Positions 34,929-44,620 are shown, numbered from the stretch's first letter. The stretch is DNA of 64,000 nucleotides from BOG-932 sp965276835 (GCA_965276835.1 OZ255631.1:992001-1056000), one strand, 5' to 3'. Notes: generated by a model from the letters alone, not told the origin. Program-made: numbers and translations.

Positions 34929-36332
34929 ATGACCGACTATAAGATGCTGATCAATGGGCGGCTGGTTGCCGGCGCCCAGACGCTGGACGTGATCAATCCC
35001 GCCACGGAAGAGGTCCTGGCCGTAGCACCCCGCGCCGACCTGGCGCAGCTTAACCAGGCGGTCGCGGCTGCCAAGGCCGCGTTTCCCCGCTGGGCGGCCA
35101 CGCCGTTGAAAGATCGCGCCGAGCTGATGAACGAACTGGCCGACGCCATCGAAGCGCGCCAGGGCGAACTCGGCCGGTTGCTGACAGAGGAACAGGGCAA
35201 GCCGCTGCCGCATGCCATGGGCGAGGCCTTGGGCGCGGCCGCGATCTTCCGCTATTTCGCGTCGCTCGACCTGCCGATGGAGGTGCTGCGGGACGACGAC
35301 AAGCAGAAGATCGTCCAGCACCGCACGCCGCTGGGCGTCGTCGGTGCGATCATGCCCTGGAACTTTCCGATCCTGCTGGTCGCCATGAAGCTGGCGCCGG
35401 CTTTGCTGGCCGGCAACACGGTGGTGATGAAGCCGGCGCCGACGACCCCGTTGACCGCGCTCAAGATCGGCGAGCTGATCGCCGACATCTTCCCGGCGGG
35501 CGTGGTCAATATCATCGTCGATCAGAACGATTTGGGATCGGCACTGACCAATCATCCCGATGTTGCGAAAATCTCCTTCACCGGCTCCACGGCTACCGGC
35601 AAGAAGGTGATGGAGAGCGTGGCCGCGACGCTGAAGCGGATCACGCTGGAGCTGGGCGGCAACGATGCGGCGATCGTGCTGGACGATGTCGATACCAAGA
35701 AAGTCGCACGTAAGGTGTTCGATGGTGCAATGGTCAATTCCGGCCAGGTCTGCCTGGCGATCAAGCGCGTCTATGTCCATGATTCGCAGTATGACGAAAT
35801 GTGCGACGAGCTGGGCAAGCTGGCGCGCGAAACCATCGTCGACGATGGGTTGAAGCAGGGCACCAAGCTGGGGCCGCTCCAGAATCGGATGCAGTATGAG
35901 AAGGTGAAGGGTTTCATCGAAGACGCGCGGGAGAATGGAACGATCGTCGCCGGCGGCGACGTACCGGACCGCAAGGGCTTCTTTATTCAGCCCTGCATCG
36001 TGCGCGATATCGCCGACGATTCGCGCTTGGTGCGCGAGGAGCAGTTCGGGCCGGTACTGCCGATTCTGCGTTACAGCGATATCGACGAGGTTTTGGAACG
36101 CGCGAACGACACCGTCTACGGCCTCGGCGGCACCGTCTGGTCGTCCGATCTCGACCGCGCCTTCAAGGTCGCGGAGCGGATGGACACCGGCACGGTCTGG
36201 ATCAACCAGCATCTCGACCTGCCGAACGACATCCGCTTCGGCGGCGCAAAGCAGTCCGGCATCGGCGCCGAAATGGGCCAGGACGGGCTGGAGGAGTTCA
36301 CCCAGGCCAAGATCATCAACATGGCGAAGTAA
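34929..36332 (+). CDS. NAD(P)-dependent aldehyde dehydrogenase
   Basis: The 467-residue enzyme oxidises an aldehyde to the acid. Catalytic residues are visible: Asn144 in PWNFPILL, Glu241 in LELGGND and Cys275 in NSGQVCLAIKR; the cofactor motif is FTGSTATGKK. It resembles the betaine-aldehyde/succinate-semialdehyde type branch, but the substrate cannot be assigned. It is ended by a clear terminator. The zinc alcohol dehydrogenase gene 1.9 kb downstream could supply aldehydes, although a thiol-disulfide gene lies between them. Confidence 0.92.
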   Translation: MTDYKMLINGRLVAGAQTLDVINPATEEVLAVAPRADLAQLNQAVAAAKAAFPRWAATPLKDRAELMNELADAIEARQGELGRLLTEEQGKPLPHAMGEALGAAAIFRYFASLDLPMEVLRDDDKQKIVQHRTPLGVVGAIMPWNFPILLVAMKLAPALLAGNTVVMKPAPTTPLTALKIGELIADIFPAGVVNIIVDQNDLGSALTNHPDVAKISFTGSTATGKKVMESVAATLKRITLELGGNDAAIVLDDVDTKKVARKVFDGAMVNSGQVCLAIKRVYVHDSQYDEMCDELGKLARETIVDDGLKQGTKLGPLQNRMQYEKVKGFIEDARENGTIVAGGDVPDRKGFFIQPCIVRDIADDSRLVREEQFGPVLPILRYSDIDEVLERANDTVYGLGGTVWSSDLDRAFKVAERMDTGTVWINQHLDLPNDIRFGGAKQSGIGAEMGQDGLEEFTQAKIINMAK

Positions 36333-36355
36333 CCTCTCGTCGTTTAGTGCGAATG

Positions 36356-36391
36356 AACAGTCGCGAGCCTATGCTCGCGGCTGTTTTCGTT
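36356..36391 (+). terminator. Intrinsic terminator of the aldehyde dehydrogenase gene
   Basis: Stem AACAGTCGCGAGC (36356-36368) pairs with GCTCGCGGCTGTT (36373-36385) through one G-T wobble, with a 4-base loop CTAT, followed by TTCGTTTG. It begins 23 bases after the stop codon. Confidence 0.65.
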
Positions 36392-36402
36392 TGAGGTCTG
36401 TG

Positions 36403-38112
36403 ATGCTGCTGTTCGCTTTGGCCTATCTGGGCGGGGTCCTGACGATCCTCAGCCCCTGCATCCTGCCGGTGCTGCCCTTCGTGTTCGCGCGGTCCGACCG
36501 GCCGTTCGTGACCAGCGGATTGCCGATGCTGGCCGGCATGGCGCTGACCTTCGCCGTCGTCGCGACCTTGGCGGCGGTCGGCGGCGGCTGGGCGGCGCAG
36601 GCGAACCAGACCGGGCGGATCGCCGCGCTGGTCCTGCTCGGTTTCTTCGGCCTGACATTGCTGATCCCGTCATTGTCGGAACATGTCAGCCGGCCGTTGG
36701 TCGGGCTGGGCAACCGCCTGTCGCGGTCGGACGGCGACGGTACGTTCGTGTCGTCGTTCCTGCTGGGCATCGGCACCGGTTTGCTGTGGGCGCCGTGCGC
36801 CGGGCCGATCCTGGGGCTGGTCCTGACCGGGGCGGCGCTGGGCGGCGCGACAGTCGGCACATCGCTGCTGTTGCTGGCTTACGGCTTGGGCGCCGCCACC
36901 TCGTTGGCGGTCGCCTTGCTGATCGGCGGCAAGGTGTTCGCCGCGATGAAGCGTTCCTTGGGCGCCGGCGAATGGGTCCGGCGCGGGCTGGGTGTCGCGG
37001 TGCTTGCCGGTGTCGCGGCGATTGCGCTCGGCCTCGATACCGGGTTGCTGACCCGGATTTCCTTGGCCGGTTCCGGACGGCTCGAGCAGTCGCTGGTCGA
37101 CAAGGCAATGCCGCAGTCGGAGGCGAAGCCCATTGTCGCCGGCGAAGCACTGCCGATCGAGGGGCGCATGCCGTCGCTGGACGGCGCGGTGGAGTGGCTG
37201 AACTCCCCGCCGCTGACCGCCGAGGCGCTCAAGGGCAGGGTCGTTCTGGTCGATTTCTGGACCTATTCCTGCATCAACTGCTTGCGCTCGCTGCCTTATA
37301 TCCGCGCCTGGGCTGAGAAATATAAGGACAAGGGGCTGGTGGTCATCGGCGTCCACGCGCCGGAATTCGCCTTCGAGAAAGACCCCGCCAATGTGCGCAA
37401 GGCCGTTGCCGACATGCACATCACCTATCCGGTGGCGCTCGATAACGACTTCAAGATCTGGCAGGCGTTCAACAACAAATACTGGCCCGCCCACTATTTC
37501 ATCGATGCCAAGGGCAATATCCGCCACCACCATTTCGGCGAGGGTGACTACGCGCAGTCCGAGGCGGTGATTCAGCAACTGCTGGCCGAGGCCGGAGCCA
37601 AGGATGTCGGCGGGATCGTCCAGGCGAATGCCGGCGGCGCGGAAATGCCGTCCGACCAGGCCGACGACGTGTCGCCGGAGACCTATGTCGGCTATGGCCG
37701 CGGCGAACGCTTCTCATCGCCCGAGAAAGTCGGCGACGGCGCTCAAGCATTCACCGCGCCGGACATGCTGCAGCTCAATCATTGGGCCTTGGCCGGCACC
37801 TGGACGGTCAACGAGGAAAACTCGACCGTGAATGCGGTGGGGGGCCGTATCGCCTATCGCTTTCACGCCCGTGATCTGCATCTGGTGCTCGGCCCGGGGC
37901 CCGACGGCAAGCCGGTGCGCTTCCGTGTGCGGCTGGACGGGCAGGCGCCGGGGGCCGATCACGGCGTCGATACCGATGCCGACGGTCAGGGGACGGTGAC
38001 CGGCGAGCGGCTCTATCAGCTCGTCCGCCAGAAGGGCGACATCAAGGACCGGACCTTCGAGATCGAATTCCTCGATCCCGGCGCCCGGGCCTACGCGTTC
38101 ACCTTCGGCTAA
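36403..38112 (+). CDS. DipZ-like fusion: CcdA/DsbD membrane domain + TlpA-type thioredoxin + C-terminal beta domain
   Basis: The 569-residue protein has a CcdA-like membrane part (about 1-215) with redox cysteines Cys19 (LSPCILPVLPF) and Cys132 (WAPCAGPILGL), a periplasmic thioredoxin domain (about 250-400) with C290-I-N-C293 in WTYSCINCLRS, and a C-terminal beta-sandwich (about 430-569) as in mycobacterial DipZ. It would carry reducing power from cytoplasmic thioredoxin to a periplasmic thioredoxin domain in a single chain. The open frame begins far upstream inside the aldehyde dehydrogenase gene, but the ATG at 36403 gives the conserved start. Confidence 0.9.
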   Translation: MLLFALAYLGGVLTILSPCILPVLPFVFARSDRPFVTSGLPMLAGMALTFAVVATLAAVGGGWAAQANQTGRIAALVLLGFFGLTLLIPSLSEHVSRPLVGLGNRLSRSDGDGTFVSSFLLGIGTGLLWAPCAGPILGLVLTGAALGGATVGTSLLLLAYGLGAATSLAVALLIGGKVFAAMKRSLGAGEWVRRGLGVAVLAGVAAIALGLDTGLLTRISLAGSGRLEQSLVDKAMPQSEAKPIVAGEALPIEGRMPSLDGAVEWLNSPPLTAEALKGRVVLVDFWTYSCINCLRSLPYIRAWAEKYKDKGLVVIGVHAPEFAFEKDPANVRKAVADMHITYPVALDNDFKIWQAFNNKYWPAHYFIDAKGNIRHHHFGEGDYAQSEAVIQQLLAEAGAKDVGGIVQANAGGAEMPSDQADDVSPETYVGYGRGERFSSPEKVGDGAQAFTAPDMLQLNHWALAGTWTVNEENSTVNAVGGRIAYRFHARDLHLVLGPGPDGKPVRFRVRLDGQAPGADHGVDTDADGQGTVTGERLYQLVRQKGDIKDRTFEIEFLDPGARAYAFTFG

Positions 38113-38189
38113 AACGCGGCCGGCGTCTGGCAATGCGATCGGCACGGTCCCATCTAACGGCGGAATTATTCACCTGACGGGAGTGTGCG

Positions 38190-39209
38190 ATGGCGCGGAT
38201 GCGGGCGGTGCAGGTTACCAGTGCGAACGGTCCCTTCGAACTGGTTGAGCGCGACATTCCGGAGCCGGGCGACCGGCATGTCCGCGTCAAGGTTCAGGCC
38301 TGCGGGGTCTGTCACAGCGATTCCATCACGAAAATGGGTCTCTTCCCAGGCATCGCCTATCCGCGCGTCCCAGGACACGAGGTGGTCGGGCTGATCGACG
38401 CGATCGGAACGAACGTGCCCGAATGGAAGATGGGGCAGCGGGTCGGCGTGGGCTGGTACGGCGGTCATTGCGGCCATTGCCCGTCCTGCCGCCGGGGCGA
38501 TTTCGTTACCTGCGCCAACGGCCAGATTCCCGGCATTACCTATGACGGCGGCTATGCCGATTATCTGGTCGTGCCGTTCGAAGCCTTGGCGCTGGTCCCG
38601 GACGAGCTTGAATCAGCCGAGGCGGCGCCTTTGCTGTGCGCCGGCATCACCACGTTCAACGCCCTGCGCAACAGCGGCGCGCGCGCCGGCGACGTGGTTG
38701 CGATCCTCGGCATCGGCGGGCTCGGTCATCTGGGCGTGCAGTTCGCTGCCAAGATGGGTTTCCATACGGTGGCGATCGCGCGCGGCAAGGATAAGGAGCC
38801 GCTGGCCCGCAAGCTGGGCGCTCATCTTTACATCGACAGCCAGGCCCAGGATGTTGCCGCCGGGCTGAACAAGCTGGGCGGTGCGAAGGTCGTGCTTGCG
38901 ACGGTCACGAACTCGGCGGCGATGAAGGCGACTGTCGGCGGCCTTGGCGTCGACGGCAAACTCCTGATCGTCGGCGCGTCGCCGGAAGGGCTGGATATCT
39001 CGCCGCTGGACCTGATCCTGGCGCGTCGCAGCATCGCCGGCTGGCCGTCGGGCACCTCGATCGATTCCGAGGACACGATGGGGTTCAGCGCGCTAAGCGA
39101 TATTCATGCGATGGTCGAGACGATGCCGCTGGAGCAGGCGGCGGAAGCCTATGACAGGATGATGAGCGGCGCCCCGCGCTTCCGCATGGTGCTCACGACC
39201 GGCCACTGA
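38190..39209 (+). CDS. Zinc-dependent alcohol dehydrogenase
   Basis: This 339-residue medium-chain dehydrogenase has the catalytic zinc residues in ACGVCHSDS and PGHEVVG, the structural zinc cluster CGHCPSCRRGDFVTC and the nucleotide-binding motif GIGGLGHLGVQ. It is closest in style to the AdhP/AdhA-like NAD alcohol dehydrogenases that lack the YahK extension. GACGGGAG lies a few bases before the start. It is convergent with the carboxylesterase gene, 15 bases away. Confidence 0.93.
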   Translation: MARMRAVQVTSANGPFELVERDIPEPGDRHVRVKVQACGVCHSDSITKMGLFPGIAYPRVPGHEVVGLIDAIGTNVPEWKMGQRVGVGWYGGHCGHCPSCRRGDFVTCANGQIPGITYDGGYADYLVVPFEALALVPDELESAEAAPLLCAGITTFNALRNSGARAGDVVAILGIGGLGHLGVQFAAKMGFHTVAIARGKDKEPLARKLGAHLYIDSQAQDVAAGLNKLGGAKVVLATVTNSAAMKATVGGLGVDGKLLIVGASPEGLDISPLDLILARRSIAGWPSGTSIDSEDTMGFSALSDIHAMVETMPLEQAAEAYDRMMSGAPRFRMVLTTGH

Positions 39210-39224
39210 GGTTGGCCGGCAGCG

Positions 39225-40823
39225 TTAGTAAGGAGAGCTTTGGGGCAATCCGGCCTGCTTCAGCAGGGTGGATTTCCAAAGCGGGCAGTGATGATCGACC
39301 GCGAACCCTGACCCGGTCGACGATTTCGAGGGCTTGAAACTCATCACCTTTGGCGCGGCCTTGGTAAAGGCAGGCCAGTCGCTCACGAGCGATCCGTTCG
39401 GGTCGCCATTACGCGCCAGGTTGGTCCAAAACCGTCGCATCGACCGGCGCAGTTCCTTCTGGCCCGGCGACAGCGGCGGCGGACCGTCCGGGTGAAACGC
39501 GGCGACGTTATAGGTCGGGAACAGATAAGACAGGTCCGAACTGTGGGCGCTGCCATAGGAAAATCCGGGTAGGACGGGACCGGAGGCTGTGAAGGCGTCG
39601 GGATCGTCCAGCTCGTATTCATAGACCTTGGTGTAACGCGCCATCTGCGCGGTCAGAAGATGTGCGTTGCATGCGAACGCCACGTCGGTGAGAATCGCGG
39701 CATAGGCGTAATCGGGTTGCGTGAAATTCTCGAGCGAATAGGCATGGAGGAGTTTCGGCGCCATGTCGCCGAATTGCGCCGTCACGGTGGCTTTGTACTG
39801 TTTCGCCGTCATCGGCGGGGCGCTGGTTGCCCAGCGGGTCAGGCCGACGAACAGGCGATATTCGTCGTGGTTGCTGCCGTTGATCACCGGGATATGTTGG
39901 AATTGGCCCTCGGCGAATGCCTCGGCCGGCTGGATCGGAATCGTGCGGCCGTCCACGACCGCGGAAACGCCGCCCAGGGCGGACAGCGGGTTCAGGACGT
40001 TCAGCGCCTTCGCGCTGAGTCTCTTCAGGCAGGTGGCCGATTGGTCGGTGCAGCCGAGCGCCCTGGCGGCCGCTTTTCCGGCGGTTTCCTGAACGGCGAG
40101 CGTGGGCAGGCTGGTCATATAAGACCCGCTTTGGGCGATCGCGGCGGCCAGGGGGCCGGCACCCGGCGCGACCAACTGGTCGATGACACTTTGACCGCCG
40201 GCGGATTCGCCGAAAATCGTGATCTTGCGGGGATTTCCCCCGAACGCCGCGATATTGCGGCGGACCCACTTAAAGGACGCCTGCTGGTCCAGAAGACCGT
40301 AATTGCCCGATACGTGACGCGGATCGGCCGCGCTCAACGCGGGGTGGGCCAGGAACCCAAAATAGCCAAGGCGATAATTGATCGTGACGACCACGAGATT
40401 GTCGTTGGTCGCCAGCGCCGATGCGTCGAAATCCCGGCCCGACCCCGAAATGAACCCGCCGCCATGGATCCAGACCATGACCGGCAGGTTGCTCTTCGCC
40501 GTCGCCAATGCCGGCACGAAGATATTGAGCGTCAGGCAGTCCTCGCTGACCGGATAGGATGCCAGTTGCTGTTCGCAGGCCGGCCCATAGGCGCGGGCGT
40601 CGCGGGCGCCGGTCCATGCCAGCGGCGCGTGCGGCGGCTGCCATCGGCGGGGTCCGACCGGCGGCGCGGCATAGGGTATGCCGCGAAATTCGGTCAGATC
40701 GCCGACGGTGAAGCCATTGACTGGCCCGCTTTCCGTGGATCGGACCTGCGCGTGCGCCGCGACTGCAAAGGTCGCGCAGGACAGCACGGCAAGCGCCGCC
40801 ATCAGAGATCGAAAATCGGGCAC
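39225..40823 (-). CDS. Secreted type B carboxylesterase
   Basis: The 532-residue alpha/beta hydrolase has a signal peptide (cleavage near AHA-QVR) and the nucleophile Ser in FGESAGGQS; the oxyanion-hole motif is IHGGGFISGSG and an early EDCLTLNIF signature is present. Substrate not predictable. The GTG start at 40823 is preceded by GGAGGA with a 7-base spacing; the longer open frame to 40958 would bury the signal peptide. It is divergent from the TerB-like gene. Confidence 0.9.
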   Translation of the reverse strand: MPDFRSLMAALAVLSCATFAVAAHAQVRSTESGPVNGFTVGDLTEFRGIPYAAPPVGPRRWQPPHAPLAWTGARDARAYGPACEQQLASYPVSEDCLTLNIFVPALATAKSNLPVMVWIHGGGFISGSGRDFDASALATNDNLVVVTINYRLGYFGFLAHPALSAADPRHVSGNYGLLDQQASFKWVRRNIAAFGGNPRKITIFGESAGGQSVIDQLVAPGAGPLAAAIAQSGSYMTSLPTLAVQETAGKAAARALGCTDQSATCLKRLSAKALNVLNPLSALGGVSAVVDGRTIPIQPAEAFAEGQFQHIPVINGSNHDEYRLFVGLTRWATSAPPMTAKQYKATVTAQFGDMAPKLLHAYSLENFTQPDYAYAAILTDVAFACNAHLLTAQMARYTKVYEYELDDPDAFTASGPVLPGFSYGSAHSSDLSYLFPTYNVAAFHPDGPPPLSPGQKELRRSMRRFWTNLARNGDPNGSLVSDWPAFTKAAPKVMSFKPSKSSTGSGFAVDHHCPLWKSTLLKQAGLPQSSPY

Positions 40824-40950
40824 CGCGAGTCCTCCAGTGATCCGTAACGCGACTGCTGAGGTGATATTTGCAGGCCGGCGAATATCTGTCGCGGGAAATC
40901 GGCAGGACGCACGGTTGATCCGGCGGGCTTTGCCGGATAATCCAACGGCG

Positions 40951-41436
40951 ATGTTCAATCATATCCGTGCCCTGCTCAACGGCGAGTCCACGCCCCACGC
41001 CACCAAGACCGGGAGCCAGCTGCAAATCGCCGTGGCCGCGCTGATGGTTCAGGCCGCGACGATGGACGATACGTTCGACGCGTCCGAACGCGTGACGATC
41101 GAGCGGTTGCTGGCTGCGCGCTTCGCCCTCGATCCCGACGACGTCCGGCGGCTGTTGGCGACCGCCGAGGCTGCGGCCGAGCGGTCGACCCAGCTTTATT
41201 CTTTTATCCGCACCGTCGTCGAACAGCTTAATGCGGAAGAGCGCGTGCAGATCGTGGAGATGATGTGGGAAGTTGCCTATGCCGACGGCGTCCTCGACCC
41301 GGACGAGGATGCGCTGCTGCGCCGGGTTGCTGGGCTGCTGTATGTTTCGGATTATGACCGGGGCGCGGCCCGCAAGCGGGTGCTGAAACGGATATGTGTC
41401 GCTGGACAGAAAACAAAAGCCGAAGAGGGACGCTGA
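40951..41436 (+). CDS. TerB-like helical protein
   Basis: The 161-residue protein matches the TerB fold: an all-helical protein with acidic metal-binding pattern, here DDTFDASERVTIERLL in the first half and YADGVLDPDEDALLRRVA in the second. The family name comes from tellurite resistance, but most chromosomal members have no known role; no other ter genes are nearby. It ends 1 base before the tpiA ATG and is probably cotranscribed with it. Confidence 0.85.
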   Translation: MFNHIRALLNGESTPHATKTGSQLQIAVAALMVQAATMDDTFDASERVTIERLLAARFALDPDDVRRLLATAEAAAERSTQLYSFIRTVVEQLNAEERVQIVEMMWEVAYADGVLDPDEDALLRRVAGLLYVSDYDRGAARKRVLKRICVAGQKTKAEEGR

Positions 41437-41437
41437 G

Positions 41438-42187
41438 ATGGGAAGCCGCACGATGCTGATCGCCGGTAACTGGAAGATGAACGGCACGCGCGCCGACGCG
41501 GCCGGGTTTCTGGAGAAGCTCGCTGGCTTGAAACCGGAACGCCGTCCTGGCCGCCAGCTTCTGATCTGCCCGCCGGCAACGCTGGTGGAGGGAATGGCGC
41601 AACCGCTCGCCGTCCTTGGCGTCGCCGTTGGCGGGCAGGACTGTCATCCGGAGGGGAAGGGCGCGTTCACGGGTGAAATATCGGCCGCGATGTTGAAGGA
41701 TGCCGGCGCGACCCATGTCATCGTCGGCCATTCCGAACGGCGTGCGATGCATGGCGAAACCGATGCGATCGTCTGCGCCAAGGCCAAGGCCGCGTTGCAT
41801 AATGGGTTGACGCCCATTATCTGCGTCGGTGAGACGCTCGCCGAACGCGAGGCGGGGCAGGCGGATGCGGTGGTGACCGGGCAGATCGCGGGTTCGATCC
41901 CCGATGGAATCGATGGCGCGTCCCTCGTCGTCGCCTATGAGCCGGTCTGGGCGATCGGCAGCGGCCGGGCCGCGACACTGGACGATATCGCCGCGATGCA
42001 CCATGTGATCCGGGAAAGTCTCGCGGGTAAGTCGTCCGGGGCGAACGAAGGGCTGATCCTTTATGGCGGGTCGGTCAAACCGTCGAATGCCGCCGAAATC
42101 CTGGCACTGGACCAGGTCGATGGCGCCTTGATCGGCGGCGCCAGCCTGGATGCCGGGGACTTCATGGCGATCGCCGACGCCGTCTGA
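41438..42187 (+). CDS. tpiA: Triosephosphate isomerase
   Basis: TpiA interconverts dihydroxyacetone phosphate and glyceraldehyde 3-phosphate. The 249-residue protein has Asn11 and Lys13 in AGNWKMNG, the catalytic His98 in VIVGHSERR, Glu168 in AYEPVWAIGSG and the phosphate loop GGSVKPSN. The ATG at 41438 has GAGGGA 7 bases before it. It starts the tpiA-secG-pyrG set that is conserved in alphaproteobacteria. Confidence 0.97.
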   Translation: MGSRTMLIAGNWKMNGTRADAAGFLEKLAGLKPERRPGRQLLICPPATLVEGMAQPLAVLGVAVGGQDCHPEGKGAFTGEISAAMLKDAGATHVIVGHSERRAMHGETDAIVCAKAKAALHNGLTPIICVGETLAEREAGQADAVVTGQIAGSIPDGIDGASLVVAYEPVWAIGSGRAATLDDIAAMHHVIRESLAGKSSGANEGLILYGGSVKPSNAAEILALDQVDGALIGGASLDAGDFMAIADAV

Positions 42188-42273
42188 GCGCGCCACTGGC
42201 ATTTGCGGGGACAAGCCGCTACAACGGCGCGTATTTTGGCGGCTTCGACGCTGGCTTTTCGACCGGATATTTT

Positions 42274-42819
42274 ATGGAACTCGTTCTTCGCGTCTTACAG
42301 GTTTTTCTGGCTCTCGGCCTGATCGGGGTGGTGCTGCTGCAGCGCTCCGAGGGTGGTGGGCTGGGCATCGGCTCGTCCGGCGGCATGGGCTCGTTCATGA
42401 GCGTGCGCGGTACCGCCAATTTCCTGACCCGTGTCACCGCTATTCTGGCGGCGCTTTTCATGGCGGTCTGCCTGATCCTGGCGTTGGTCGCGAAGCCTGT
42501 GACGGCGCCGAAGTCGATCTTCGATACGCAGGCGCCTTCGGCTCCTGCCGCGCCTGCTCCGCTGACCCAGGCCCCCGCGCCGGTTACGCCGGCTGAAACA
42601 CCCACGGCGCCCGTTGCGCCGGCGCCGGCCGCGACGACGCCCGTGGAAACGCCGGCCGCGCCCGTCGCACCGGCATCCACGGATCTGGCGCCGCCGCCGG
42701 CGCCCTCAGCCAACGCGCCGGCCGTTGAAGCGCCGGCTCCCGCGGCGGAAGCCCCGGCCAAGGCGTCGAAGTCAAAGAAGGCTCCGAAGACGGGCACGGC
42801 CCCCAAGTCCGGACAGTGA
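42274..42819 (+). CDS. secG: SecG translocase subunit with long Ala/Pro-rich tail
   Basis: SecG is the small auxiliary subunit of the SecYEG channel. The first 80 residues are typical: a membrane helix with VLQVFLALGLIGVVLLQRSEG, the conserved GLGIGSSGGMGSFM loop, and a second helix. At 181 residues it is longer than most because residues 90-181 are an Ala/Pro/Thr/Lys-rich tail of low complexity, ending KTGTAPKSGQ. Such tails occur in other alphaproteobacterial SecG proteins. Confidence 0.92.
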   Translation: MELVLRVLQVFLALGLIGVVLLQRSEGGGLGIGSSGGMGSFMSVRGTANFLTRVTAILAALFMAVCLILALVAKPVTAPKSIFDTQAPSAPAAPAPLTQAPAPVTPAETPTAPVAPAPAATTPVETPAAPVAPASTDLAPPPAPSANAPAVEAPAPAAEAPAKASKSKKAPKTGTAPKSGQ

Positions 42820-42889
42820 CGCAGAGGTCACTGCTGAGTACACTCAAAGCGGGTTCCGTCGAGTCGCCGAAGGAAAGGCGGGGTCGCCA

Positions 42890-44527
42890 ATGACACGCTT
42901 TATCTTCATCACCGGCGGTGTGGTTTCCTCGCTCGGCAAGGGTTTGGCATCCGCCGCTTTGGGTTCGTTGCTGCAGACGCGTGGCTTTACTGTCCGTCTG
43001 CGCAAGCTGGACCCCTATCTCAACATCGATCCGGGCACGATGAGCCCGACCCAGCACGGCGAAGTGTTCGTCACCGATGACGGGGCGGAAACCGACCTGG
43101 ATCTCGGCCATTACGAACGCTTCACCGGCGTTTCGGCGCGGCGGACGGACAATATCACCACCGGCCGCATCTATTCCGACATCCTGGCCAAGGAACGGCG
43201 CGGCGATTACCTGGGCGCGACGGTGCAGGTCATTCCGCACGTCACCGACGAAATCAAGACCTTCATCCGGTCCGATTGCGGCGACGCCGACTTCCTGCTG
43301 TGCGAAATCGGCGGCACGGTCGGCGACATCGAAAGTCTGCCGTTCCTCGAGGCGATCCGCCAGTTCGGCAACGAGGTCGGCAGCCAGAACGCGCTGTTCA
43401 TCCATGTAACACTGGTGCCGTACCTGCCGGCGGCCGGCGAACTGAAAACCAAGCCGACGCAGCATTCGGTCAAGGAACTGCTGTCGGTCGGGATTCAGCC
43501 GGCGATGCTGCTGTGCCGTTCCGATATGCCGATCCCGCCCGACCAACGGCGCAAGATCGCCCTGTTCTGCAACATCCTGCCGGAACGCGTGATCGCGGCG
43601 CTGGACGTGCCGACGATCTATCAGGTGCCGATCAGCTATTCCGAGCAGGGCTTCGACGACCAGGTGCTGGCCTATTTCGGCATCCAGGCGCCGCCGCCGG
43701 ACCTGAAGAGCTGGCGCGGCATCGTCGACCGGGTGACCTATCCGGAAGGCGAGGTCACCATCGCGATCGTCGGCAAATACACCTCGCTGCTCGACAGCTA
43801 TAAATCGCTCGCCGAGGCGCTGACCCATGGCGGCATCGCCAACAATGTCCGGGTCAAGCTGCAATGGCTGGACAGCGAGATTTTCGAACGCCCGGACTAT
43901 CCTTATGGCGTGATCCATCACCTGGAAAGCGCGCACGCCATCCTGGTGCCGGGCGGTTTCGGCAATCGCGGGACCGAGGGCATGATCCGCGCGGCGCAGT
44001 TCGCCCGCGAGCGGTCGGTGCCCTATCTCGGCATCTGCTTCGGCATGCAGATGGCGGTGATCGAGGCGGCGCGTAACATGGCCGGCCTTAAGGGCGCCGG
44101 CTCAACCGAATTCGGCGAGACCGAACATCCGATCGTCGGGCTGATGACCGAATGGATACGCGGCAACGAGCTTGAGCAGCGGGCGTCGACAGGCGATTTG
44201 GGCGGCACCATGCGGCTGGGCGCCTACCCCTGCCACACCGTCGAGGATTCCCGGGCGCGCGGTATCTATGGCGCGGCGGAAATCTCCGAGCGCCATCGCC
44301 ACCGTTATGAAGTGAATATCAATTACCGTTCGGCGTTGGAGGATGCGGGCCTGCGTTTCTCCGGCCTGTCGCCGGACGGACAGTTGCCGGAAATCGTGGA
44401 GATTCCCGACCATCCCTGGTTCATCGGCGTTCAATTCCATCCCGAATTGAAATCCAAGCCTTTCGAGCCGCACCCGCTATTCGCCTCCTATATCGAAGCG
44501 GCGGTGCATCACAGCCGGCTGGTTTAA
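42890..44527 (+). CDS. pyrG: CTP synthase
   Basis: PyrG aminates UTP to CTP using glutamine. The 545-residue protein has the synthetase domain (MTRFIFITGGVVSSLGKG, then KLDPYLNIDPGTMSP) and a C-terminal class I amidotransferase domain with nucleophile Cys in YLGICFGMQMAV and His-Glu in GVQFHPELKS. The frame is open upstream within secG, but the ATG at 42890 matches the universal N-terminus. In many relatives kdsA and eno follow directly; here eno is 12.5 kb away and kdsA is not present. Confidence 0.97.
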   Translation: MTRFIFITGGVVSSLGKGLASAALGSLLQTRGFTVRLRKLDPYLNIDPGTMSPTQHGEVFVTDDGAETDLDLGHYERFTGVSARRTDNITTGRIYSDILAKERRGDYLGATVQVIPHVTDEIKTFIRSDCGDADFLLCEIGGTVGDIESLPFLEAIRQFGNEVGSQNALFIHVTLVPYLPAAGELKTKPTQHSVKELLSVGIQPAMLLCRSDMPIPPDQRRKIALFCNILPERVIAALDVPTIYQVPISYSEQGFDDQVLAYFGIQAPPPDLKSWRGIVDRVTYPEGEVTIAIVGKYTSLLDSYKSLAEALTHGGIANNVRVKLQWLDSEIFERPDYPYGVIHHLESAHAILVPGGFGNRGTEGMIRAAQFARERSVPYLGICFGMQMAVIEAARNMAGLKGAGSTEFGETEHPIVGLMTEWIRGNELEQRASTGDLGGTMRLGAYPCHTVEDSRARGIYGAAEISERHRHRYEVNINYRSALEDAGLRFSGLSPDGQLPEIVEIPDHPWFIGVQFHPELKSKPFEPHPLFASYIEAAVHHSRLV

Positions 44528-44554
44528 GGCCGACTGTCCGTCCCGCCGGAGCGG

Positions 44555-44596
44555 AAATCCATTTGTCAGCCGTGTTACCTGCGGCTAGATGGATTT
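44555..44596 (+). terminator. Stem-loop after pyrG
   Basis: Outer arms AAATCCAT (44555-44562) and ATGGATTT (44589-44596) are exact and an inner stem AGCCG/CGGCT closes the loop. It begins 28 bases after the pyrG stop. The tract after it is only TTTG, so it may act weakly or as a processing site. Confidence 0.4.
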
Positions 44597-44620
44597 GCAC
44601 ACAAGGGAGGGGTTTGACAC

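Noticed and set aside
35935..36402. N-terminal extension of the DipZ-like gene into the aldehyde dehydrogenase
   Set aside because: Ser/Arg-rich out-of-frame sequence of the upstream gene; the conserved membrane domain starts at 36403.
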